DNA of 64,000 nucleotides from Ascidia mentula (taxonomy: Eukaryota; Chordata; Ascidiacea; Phlebobranchia; Ascidiidae), in NCBI GenBank assembly GCA_947561715.1, contig OX387203.1, positions 8,990,001 to 9,054,000 of the forward strand, in the 5' to 3' direction. Positions 1-9,600 of the stretch are shown piece after piece. Positions within the stretch are counted from its first letter, which is position 1. Each line of letters starts with the position of its first letter. Below the pieces are notes generated by a model that saw only the letters and a program-made list of their open reading frames with translations, ran no database searches and had not been told where the DNA came from. The position numbers were made by a program, and so were the translations under genes.

Positions 1-640
1 GATTTCTTTTTAGAACTTCCGCCTGACTTACTTTAGAGAACGTGTGATGTGAAGTCTGGCCTTTAAATGACAACCCGGAAAGACCCTACGTTTTTTTATT
101 ATTGCATCTCATATGATTTATCATCCATAAATACATCTTGAAAGAGTTTTAAAGTAGCGTGTTAATATCTATCTATCGATTTTAGTTTATGAAAACCTAT
201 CAAGCCAATTGAAAAACTCGAACTCTACGCAATTTTCTCGTATTTCACAGATCATATATCGCGATGACACAATTTTAATCATGGTTGATTGTGACTAAGT
301 TAAACTCGTGAATCAAATTGTTGGAAATGTAACAATATTGACGGAGAATCGTTTTCAGCTACTTTCGTTCTAACATTTGAAACGTCTGACACCAGTTTTT
401 TCTGTAGAATTACGAACATTATTGTGAACATCATGATCAACAATTTAAATTAAGTACTCACAATTTAAAAAAATAAAAGTTGTAAATTTGACGTTTTCAT
501 ATAGTTTGTTGTGAAACCAATTTTATTGTTAAATGTTCTGTAAAATCATGGATCACAAGATACGTTTTGATCGAAAGATGCATTCCTCAACTGATAAATA
601 GAGCTAATAATACCCAGTACAAGGTTGATTGCCCAAGAAT
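1..640 (+). repeat. Duplicated 3' flank of the TSP1/EGF unit, first copy
   Basis: About 640 bp that reappear at about 5111-5756 with few substitutions and small indels. It holds the terminal exon and AT-rich downstream sequence. The spacing of about 5.1 kb gives the length of the tandem gene-duplication unit. Apart from the exon at 14-36 I see no coding potential. Confidence 0.85.
14..36 (+). CDS. Terminal exon of an upstream TSP1/EGF gene copy (partial)
   Basis: After an acceptor (cttttt|ag) the exon reads, in phase 1, ELPPDLL and then TAG. It is identical to the last exon of the compact gene at 5124-5146, and both sit at the start of the same duplicated flank (1-640 and 5111-5756). The rest of this gene lies before the window. 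The ending has no membrane span, so the upstream copy should also be secreted. The call rests on the paralog comparison; alone, 23 bp would not be recognisable. Confidence 0.7.
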
Positions 641-1006
641 AATCAAAACATTTTGCGCTTTACTTTAAAACTACGAACTTTTTTCCGAAAAAACAGTTTT
701 CACAGCAAAAAGCAGAAAAAATGCAGTTTGGTTTGCACCAAAAGTTTGCAATTCGGTGTCGACCCCAAACATGTTCTACGCAATGGCAATAAAATTAGTC
801 AAGCAGATTTTATTTAATAAGAAATCAAAACTACCTAAATTCGAGAAGAATAAAAATCGCAAGATTAGAAACTTGGCCTGTAATGTATTCTGCTTCTCCA
901 TAAAAACTAAAGTCAACAAGATGGTAAGATGTCAAAACTCCTTTGCATATATACCTGTTTGTGGTGGATAAATCATACTTCAACAAAAAGTTAAATATAT
1001 CATGTG

Positions 1007-1496
1007 GCTTGTTGGCATCTTACCATCTTTTGACTTTAGTCTGTTATTGACAGTTTGCAACGAGAGCATGCTGCCACCAAAACGCTGTCTTGTGAACTGA
1101 AATTTGTAACTAAGTTAAATTTTAGTTCCTTCAAGAAATCGTACATTTCTCTCAAAAAGGAAACGTGGTCGAAAGTATGACTCACCATCTAGAGAGGCCT
1201 TAAATCAGCACATGAGCACTGAGCTGAACATTTGATGGGAAATCAAAAATTCATTTAGTGACTTGTTGGCATTTTCCCATCTTTTGTCTTTAGTCTGTTA
1301 TTGACAGTTGGCAACGAGACCATGCTGGCACCAAAACGCAGTCTTGTGAACTGAAAATTGTAACTAAGTTAAATTTTAGTTCCTTCAAGAAATCGTACAT
1401 TTCTCTTAAAAAAGAAACGTGGTCGAAATTATGACTCACCATCTAGAAAGGCCTTAAATCAGCACATGAGCACTGAGCTGAACATTTGATGGGAAA
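1007..1496 (+). repeat. Two-copy tandem repeat just upstream of the compact TSP1/EGF gene
   Basis: A unit of about 240 bp occurs at about 1007-1241 and again at about 1262-1494. Both contain cttgttggca, a run with ctttagtctgttattgacag, and an ending tgaacatttgatgggaaa. The second copy ends about 35 bp before the start codon at 1532, so the duplication covers the presumed promoter/5' UTR. No counterpart is seen upstream of the giant gene. The rest of 640-1531 shows nothing I recognise. Confidence 0.85.
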
Positions 1497-1531
1497 CATT
1501 GACAAATCGTGCGGAAAATTAAGTATTAGTT

Positions 1532-4500
1532 ATGATGACTTTCAGATTTGTTTGCGTTTGCATATTTTTACTGGCGATTATTCATGGCGGGTCGGCATGG
1601 TACGTTCTTTGCCTCTTTGAATTCAACGTAAATAATAAACCAATTTTCTCGGCAAATGGTTTTCGGATATTCGGTTGGAATGTTTAAATTAGTTAGGATG
1701 CAAACCAAGCATTAATGCTAGTAGTCTCTTACAACCTTTTTGGTGAACATTTTCAATTACGCTAGAATGTAGATGTGTTTAAGTGATTGTTATCATGTTT
1801 TTGTGCCGACAGAATATTTTTGTTGCCAGTAATTATTTTGTAAAAATTTGGCTAAATGGTGATTTGATTGACGTACTTTTGCAGGTGGCGTAGACGAAGA
1901 CGAAGATGCGACTCCACGCCTTGCCAATGGACCTGGGGAGGCTGCTCAGTGCCATGCGGTGGTGGAACCCAATCTCCCCGAGTAACTAAAAGACAAGGAA
2001 ATTGTGGCGCATGCAATTTACCCAGCCCGAGGTCGTGCAACAACCAATGTTGTCGAGGTAATAAAATAAAGAGCCGGGTTCTGCTCGATTATTGCTCAAT
2101 AAAGTTTGCTTTTCATTGATGAAACTGATCATTGCGTTTACCAAACCATGTTGGTACTTTCGACAATAAGTTACAGCGATACAGATATTAGGTGCATTCC
2201 GTTGAACGCACTGTAACGACGAATCAGTTCACATCAGCGCAGTTGGTGACTGGCAACAGTCTTGTCGCTAACTGTCCAGACTATTTCACTTTGTGGTGAC
2301 TTTGCAGGGGACATGGTTACTTTGTAGGTACCAAACTAGGTACGAACTCCCCGAGACGAACTTCAGCGGAACACACTACGGCCAAACAATTGCTTGGGAA
2401 CCAATAGTGTTGACGGCTGGGTATCACGAAAATCACTGGCTCGTTGCTTGTACATAAAATACAGTAGCTGTTAATAATTACAAACTACACTGTGAGTGAC
2501 AGTTAGTATTGCTGCTAGAGAACACATGTACCTTGTATGGTACCGTAATGTACTTGTTATTCAAACTCCAAATATCGCACTTCCACTGTTATTCTCATGA
2601 TTGTTTCAGTGAACTGCTATTGGGCTTCATGGAGGAGTTGGGGTGGATGCTCTGCGAGCTGTGGAAGTGGGACCAGAACACGGACCCGAGAATACGGCCG
2701 GAGTGCTAGTTGCGGAGGCAGTCAGTGTTCTGGAAGCTCAACTATGTCGGAGGCTTGCAACACAAAATGTTGTCCGGTGAACTGCGCCTGGGGTACTTGG
2801 GGATTGTTCGGATCATGCTCCGCCAATTGTGGCGAAGGAACGCAATCTAGATCTCGCTCTACAACAAGATCACATTCTTGCGGAGGTTCTTGCTCCGGTT
2901 CGTCAACTTCGTCTCGTCCGTGCAGCAATCCTTCCCGTGAGTTAAAACCGTTTCATCATTGAACAAAAATTCCAAGCAATTAAACTTCAACACAAGTTAC
3001 ACGTAACATTGCACAATATCCCGGGTGGCTATTTTTTTGGTTTTAGTGAACTGCACTGTATCGGATTGGGAAAACTGGAGCGTTTGTCCACAAACATGTG
3101 GTGTGATGAACAATAAAGTCAGGAACAGATCAGTGATCACTAATAACACGTGTGGAGGGGAGGAGTGTCCGACCCTGCAGGAAGTTGAGAGTTGTGAAGT
3201 GATTTGTTACAATGGCGCCACTGAGACTGCTACGGGATGTTTATGTCAACCAGGGTGGAGCGGTCTGTGTTGTGATCAAGGTACATATTTTCTGTAGTAA
3301 AAACCGTATCTCCCTAGCTATTTCCCTCTGGTTATAACAACAGTGACATACATCGTCACTGTTTGGTTTTCCAGACGTTAACGAGTGCACCCAACAAGGA
3401 AGTAGTTCATGCCCCTTGAATTCAATCTGCGCCAACACAGAAGGAAGTTACCACTGTGATTGCCAGTCTGGCTACCAGAAAAATGACGATTTTGGATGTG
3501 AAAGTACGTCAGCAGGAAATTGCGGGAATCGCAGCAGATAACAAGGACATGTCCCCCCCAAAAAAAAACTTTTCTTTCTGTCAACACTAAACTGTTACAT
3601 TATAATTTTCATTGCATATTTTTAAATTTTTTGTTTATAATACTAATATAACATTGTTTTTTCCAGATATTAATGAATGCGATGATCAGAGTGCCACATG
3701 CCACCAAAACGCAGAGTGTTTCGACACTGATGGAAGCTTCTACTGTTTGTGTGATGAAGGGTACACTGGAAACGGTACTCATTGCTCAGGTAAAGGACCA
3801 CGGACTTCATCTCCTCTTAATGTAGACAAACATTCAAACATATATAATTTCTTTCTACACATATTATGCATTAGGTTACATGGGTAAAACGTTACAATTG
3901 CGCTACGTTGATTAATAACCGAAACTTACTTTTATAGAAATAAACGAGTGTGAAGCGGGCAGTGATACTTGCCCAGACAACAGTGAATGCGTCAACATTG
4001 AAGGAAGTTATACTTGTCCTTGTCTTCCTGGCTTCGTGTCCCAAGGCGGACAATGTTCTGGTTCGAATTAATGAGAAACGTTTTTCATGTTTGTCTTACG
4101 CGCCAATCAACAATAAAACTGTGTTGGCAATAGATAATTATGCTATGGAAACAAGAAACGTCTCAAATTTATTCACTCATATGTTCCACGTGCAAAAAAA
4201 ACCCTTCTCAGCCATTCTTATTTTCAAACATGTAAATTGTGTTAAACCTATTGAAGTTTATGTAGCCTTTTGTTCTGAACATCGATCTACAGATATCAAC
4301 GAATGTACCGAAGAAACCGCTAATTGCCACGTCCGAGCAATATGTGAAAATAAGGTTGGGTCGTACGATTGTCGATGTGTTGAAGGTTTCGAAGGGGACG
4401 GCAGGACCTGTGTTGGTGAGAAATAAACGGACATGTTTATTTGTTTTTTTGTCATACACATTGAAGACAAGTCTTTCTGTGACCCAAATTTGTTACGTGG

Positions 4501-5146
4501 GTATAAAGAATTAAGAAGTTTCCAAATTAAAAGAAAACTTTAGTTTTTTTATGAAAGCTTTTATGAAAATTTCTAAATTTGTAATAGGAATTGTGCTGAA
4601 TTTGGCGAAGATGCGTGTCCAGATAACGCCGTGTGCGCTGATTTGCCTGAAGGATTTTGGTGTGAATGTAATTACGGAATCCTTCAGGCAAATCAGCGCA
4701 CACGGCGTTATCTGTTGCTTGTGATGTTAAGTTAGTTAGCCCACCATATATGAGATTCAATGCTGCACCATTCCTAATGATTCTTGGCGAAAATTATGTG
4801 AAGATATCAACGAATGTGGTGACGACCCGTGTACAGTAGACCACATGGAATGCACAAACACGGTTGGTAGTTACGTATGTGCTTGTCCTGATCACATGGA
4901 ATTGGAGAGTGGAAGCTGCATCGGTAAGAAACTGTTCGAAAGTTCGATTTTCTGTGAATGCTTGTTGGTATTGTGATTGCCAAAACTACGTCAACATACT
5001 TTGTACAGTGTTGAAATATGTGCTTGGTAAACTTCTCTGTAACGTAAACAACAGGACTTAACACGATTCAGCTGAAAACAAGCTCAGTGTTTCCTTGTGC
5101 GTAAACTCACGATTTCTTTTTAGAACTTCCGCCTGACTTACTTTAG
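1532..5146 (+). CDS. Compact secreted TSP1/EGF-repeat protein
   Basis: Exons 1532-1599, 1885-2057, 2610-2936, 3047-3280, 3375-3503, 3667-3789, 3938-4060, 4293-4415, 4804-4923 and 5124-5146 join in phase to about 480 aa. Exon 1 encodes a signal peptide (MMTFRF... ending HGGSAW). Exon 2 carries an Arg-rich stretch and a TSP1-like module; exon 3 carries two TSP1 modules (WASWRSWGGCSASC, WGTWGLFGSCSANC); exon 4 a further TSP1 plus an EGF-like module (CLCQPGWSGLCC). Five calcium-binding-type EGF exons (D/N-x-N-E-C starts) follow. All internal introns after exon 2 are phase 1, the usual arrangement for shuffled extracellular modules. The last exon stops after ELPPDLL, so there is no membrane span, unlike the giant paralog downstream. 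The acceptor before 4804 is poor in pyrimidines. The ligand is unknown. The start could be either ATG of the ATGATG pair. Confidence 0.8.
2215..2440 (+). mobile_element. Degenerate copy of the 'gtctcatcagtgcag' repeat family in intron 2 of the compact gene
   Basis: It contains cgcagttggtgactg, ctttgtggtgac, taccaaactaggtacgaa and ccaatagtgttgacggc in the same order as the 284-bp unit at 58208-59815. The matching intron of the giant gene carries the same element (7175-7390), so insertion preceded the gene duplication. No termini are clear. The family is not one I can name. Confidence 0.65.
4591..4737 (+). pseudogene. Relic EGF exon inside an intron of the compact gene, containing a perfect hairpin
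   Basis: Between EGF exons 4293-4415 and 4804-4923 lies a readable EGF fragment (NCAEFGEDACPDNAVC...WCECNYG). It does not join the upstream exon in frame and runs to a stop after the hairpin. It resembles the six-Cys EGF exons nearby but lacks the usual D-x-N-E-C start. The neighbouring exons splice in phase 1 without it, so it is probably a dead extra exon. The giant paralog has no equivalent. Confidence 0.6.
4620..4714. repeat. Perfect inverted repeat, 37-bp arms, 21-bp loop
   Basis: Arm 4620-4656 (begins cagataacgccgtgtgcgct) is the exact reverse complement of 4678-4714. The left arm is the normal coding strand of an EGF module; the right arm is its reverse complement. That is the signature expected of local template switching during replication. 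RNA from this intron would form a long stem. Confidence 0.95.
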
Positions 5147-5756
5147 AGAACGTGTGATGTGAAGTCTGGCCTTTAAAATGACAACCCGGAAAGACCCTAC
5201 TTTTTTTTATTATTGCATCTCATATGATTTATCATCCATAAATACATCTTGAAAGAGTTTTAAAGTAGCGTGCCATTATCTATCTATCGATTTTAGTTTA
5301 TGAAAACCTATTAAGCCAATTGAAAAACTCGAACGCTACGCAATTTTATCTCTCGTATTTCACAGATCATATATCGCGATGACACAATTTTCATCATGGT
5401 TTATTGAGACTAAGTTAAACTCGAGAATCAAATTGTTGGAAATGTAACTATATTGACGGAGAATCGTTTTCAGCTGCTTTTCGTTCCAACATTTGAAACG
5501 TCTGACACCAGTTTTTTCTGTAGAATTACGAACATTAATTTGAACAACGTAATCAACAAATTAAAAAAGCACTCACGATTTTTTAAAAAAAGTCGTTTTT
5601 ATATAGTTTTGTAGTGAAACTTATTTTATTGTTAAATTTTCGGTAAAATCATGGATCACAAAGCACGCTTTGATCGTAAAATACATTCCTCAGCTTATAA
5701 AAAGTGTTAGCAATACCCAGTACAAAGTTGATTGCTCAAGAATAATCGAAATATTG
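5111..5756 (+). repeat. Duplicated 3' flank of the TSP1/EGF unit, second copy
   Basis: Homologous to 1-640. It includes the terminal exon 5124-5146 and the downstream AT-rich sequence. Homology ends shortly before a SINE-like sequence at about 5805. It marks the end of one tandem gene unit. Confidence 0.85.
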
Positions 5757-5804
5757 TATGCTGTATTTGAACAATAGCAACAGTTTAGTGCGATTTTGGG
5801 TCAG

Positions 5805-5905
5805 GCGATGAACCGATCTTGCACACCGGGATTCGAACCCCAAGTGATCCTGGCCACGAACATCGATCAGGATTCCTTACTGGTATATGGGTCGGGGGAT
5901 AAAGC
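5805..5905 (-). mobile_element. tRNA-derived SINE fragment
   Basis: Read on the - strand it contains ggggttcgaatcccggtg, a good RNA polymerase III B-box, preceded by the shared sequence running from 'acccatatacca' to 'gatcgatgttcgtggccagga'. The same block recurs at several sites near 23.3, 29.7, 37.5, 39.5, 47.1 and 50.2 kb. The bases around it do not fold into a full cloverleaf that I can see, so it is not called a tRNA gene. Confidence 0.6.
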
Positions 5906-6645
5906 GATGTTATTGGTCTGCGAACGTTAACGTTTTGCATATGCATAGAGCGATGGCTCCTTTATGCGGTCATTTTTGTACAATATGTTGACTATTTTGC
6001 ACCAGAGCGTAAAATATGACTTGTTTACAAAAATTTCTCCCTCAAACTCGAGCGCATGTGTTTCCACTTTAGACAGAATGCTACGTGTTGTTAGGTGCCA
6101 ACAACTTTTTGCTTTCTTAATTTTTCGGCAATGGCAGGGGGCGCTCGCGATTAGGCAGCTCTGTGCACATCGTGTTGATATTTTCCAACTGATTAAGTTC
6201 TAGAATTTCTATGTACAAATTCTGTTGCATCAAAATCTGGTGAAGTTTTAACAAAAAAGATCGATAAAAGTAGTGTTTAACAAACGGCTAAACATATTAT
6301 GAAATAAAAGCTGTAATAATCTCTAAAATAGGATTGCAAAAAAATAAATAATACCAGAAATTTTGTGTAAAATTGTTCAGTGTCTTGGAATTTCCGGAAT
6401 TTTAATTTTGCTAGAGCAATTTAATGTGCCGTTGTTTACAAAGATGCGTCATGAGTTTGGCTTCATTTGAATTTCACTTCCTTGCTCTTCAATCTCGCTT
6501 CCTTAATTGCTCTAAATGCTTGACTCATCCTGAAAACTCTTCAAATTAGCGCAAGCACGCTTGTGGTTCGTACATTCATTTGAGACCAAATAGTGTTGAA
6601 ACGTTTATTTTAGCAAAACTGCAGAAATTTTAAGCACCGGTAGTT
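5906..6645. other. Gene-free spacer upstream of the giant TSP1/EGF gene
   Basis: About 740 bp, AT-rich, with no convincing open frame or repeat. It should hold the promoter and 5' UTR of the gene starting at 6646; I see no unambiguous core promoter motif. Confidence 0.5.
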
Positions 6646-9600
6646 ATGCTGAAAACTCTTTTCGTTTGTTTATGTTTGCTGGCAATTATTCATGGCGCAT
6701 CGGCATGGTAAGTATGTTTGTTGTTGTGCGGAGTGAGGTTTGTGATGTGTTTGTAAATCGAATTTTGCCGTCAAAAAGAAATACAAATTGCAGCAAAATG
6801 TTCGATTTACCCCAGAATTTGGACTTCTGCAGGTTGTTTTGGAGTGATTGTAGCACCACGCCCTGTCAATGGAGGTGGGGAAGCTGCTCACGACCTTGTG
6901 GAGGTGGAAGAATGTATCCAACAATAACTCGGAGTAAGGGAGAGTGCGGTTCCTGCAACTTGCCTTACTCGAGATCGTGCAACACCCAATGTTGTCGAGG
7001 TAATGAAACAGAGAATAGGTTTCTCCTTATTTGCTGTTCAGTGGAAAATGAGGTTAAATTTGTTTTAAATTTATGAAACATATCAATGCGACTACAAAAA
7101 AACGTGCTGTTGTGTTGGAACGTAATAGCGATACAGATATTAGCTACAAAGCGTTGTGCGCATTGCTTCGACCTGCCAATACACATCAGTGCAGTTGGTG
7201 ACTGACAACAGTCTTATCAGCTATAAAGAGAGGATCTCACTTTGCAGTTTCTTTGCGCTGGATGTCGCTGCGTTAGGTCCCAAACGAGGTACGAGCGGCT
7301 AGAGACAAACTGTATTGGATAATACCATCGCCAAGCAACTGCTTGGGATCTAATAGTGTGGCCGGCTTGGTATCACGAACATTATTGGCTCATTCCGTGT
7401 ACATAATATACAGAAATTGGCAATATAACAATTATAATCTACACTCCGAGTGGAAGTTAGTAGTACTCTTTATGAACAAATGTACTTTGAATTTAACTGT
7501 AATGAAATTTTGTAATAAAAAAATTCAATCTCTGTGTTTTAAGATATCGCATTTCGACTATTATCATCATGATTGTTTCAGTGAACTGCTATTGGGCATC
7601 ATGGAGGAGTTGGGGTGGATGCTCTGCGAGCTGTGGAAGTGGAATCAGGACACGGACCCGGGGATACGGCCGGAGTGCAAGTTGCGGAGGCAGTCGTTGT
7701 TACGGAGGCTCAACTTCGTCACAGACTTGTAACACAAGATGCTGTCCGGTGAACTGCGCCTGGGGATCATGGGGGCGTTACGGTTCATGCTCCGCCAATT
7801 GTGGCGGAGGAACGCAGTCTAGATCTCGCTCTAAAACAAGATCCGATTCTTGCGGAGGGTCTTGCTCTGGGTTTTCGTATTCTTCTCGCTCGTGCAATAC
7901 TCACTCTTGCCCTATCAATTGTCGTTGGAGTTCATGGGGTGAATACGGGACATGTTCTGTCTCTTGCGGAGGGGGGACACACGTTAGATCAAGAAATATC
8001 TCTGTAAGTTCCCGGCATGGAGGTTTAGCTTGTTCGGGGCCATCGAAGTCTTCAAGTAGATGTAACTCTCAGCTTTGCCCTATCAATTGTCGTTGGAGTT
8101 TGTGGGGTGAATACGGGACATGTTCTGTCTCTTGCGGAGGTGGAACACAGGTTAGATCAAGAAATATCTCTGTAAGTTCCAGGCATGGAGGTTTAGCTTG
8201 TTCGGGGCCATCAACGTCTTCAAGTAGATGCAACTCTCAGCTTTGCCCTATCAATTGTCGTTGGAGTTTGTGGGGTGAATACGGGACATGTTCTGTCTCT
8301 TGCGGAGGTGGAACACAGGTTAGATCAAGAAATATCTCTGTAAGTTCCAGGCATGGAGGTTTAGCTTGTTCGGGGCCATCAACGTCTTCAAGTAGATGCA
8401 ATTCTCAGCCTTGTCCTATTGATTGTCTTTGGAGTTTGTGGGGTGAATACGGGACATCTTCTGTCTCTTGCGGAGGTGGAACACAGGTTAGATCAAGAAA
8501 TATCTCTGTAAGTTCCAGGCATGGAGGTTTAGCTTGTTCGGGGCCATCAACGTCTTCAAGTAGATGCAACTCTCAGCTTTGCCCTATCAATTGTCGTTTG
8601 AGTTTGTGGGGTGAATACGGGACATGTTCTGTCTCTTGCGGAGGGGGGACACACGTTAGATCAAGAAATATCGATGTAAGTTCCAGACATGGGGGTTTAG
8701 CTTGTTCGGGGCCATCGAAGTCTTCAAGTAGATGCAATTCTCAGCCTTGCCCTATCAATTGTCGTTGGAGTTTTTGGGGTGAATACGGGACATGTTCTGT
8801 CTCTTGCGGAGGTGGAACACAGGTTAGATCAAGAAATATCTCTGTAAGTTCCAGGCATGGAGGTTTAGCTTGTTCGGGGCCATCAACGTCTTCAAGTAGA
8901 TGCAACTCTCAGCTTTGCCCTATCAATTGTCGTTGGAGTTTGTGGGGTAAATACGGGACATGTTCTGTCTCTTGCGGAGGGGGGACACACGTTAGATCAA
9001 GAAATATCGATGTAAGTTCCAGACATGGGGGTTTAGCTTGTTCGGGGCCATCAACGTCTTCAAGTACTTGTAACTCTCAGCCTTGCCCTATAGATTGTCG
9101 TTGGAGTTTGTGGGGTGAATACGGGACATGTTCTGTCTCTTGCGGAGGGGGGACACACGTTAGATCAAGAAATATCGATGTAAGTTCCAGACATGGGGGT
9201 TTAGCTTGTTCGGGGCCATCAACGTCTTCAAGTACTTGTAACTCTCAGCCTTGCCCTATAGATTGTCGTTGGAGTTTGTGGGGTGAATACGGGACATGTT
9301 CTGTCTCTTGCGGAGGGGGGACACACGTTAGATCAAGAAATATCGATGTAAGTTCCAGACATGGGGGTTTAGCTTGTTCGGGGCCATCAACGTCTTCAAG
9401 TACTTGTAACTCTCAGCCTTGCCCTATAGATTGTCGTTGGAGTTTGTGGGGTGAATACGGGACATGTTCTGTCTCTTGCGGAGGGGGGACACACGTTAGA
9501 TCAAGAAATATCGATGTAAGTTCCAGACATGGGGGTTTAGCTTGTTCGGGGCCATCAACGTCTTCAAGTACTTGTAACTCTCAGCCTTGCCCTATAGATT

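Noticed and set aside
629-971. Two overlapping short frames upstream of the compact gene
   Set aside because: Low-complexity Lys/Phe-rich translations, no counterpart in the duplicated flank and no splice context.
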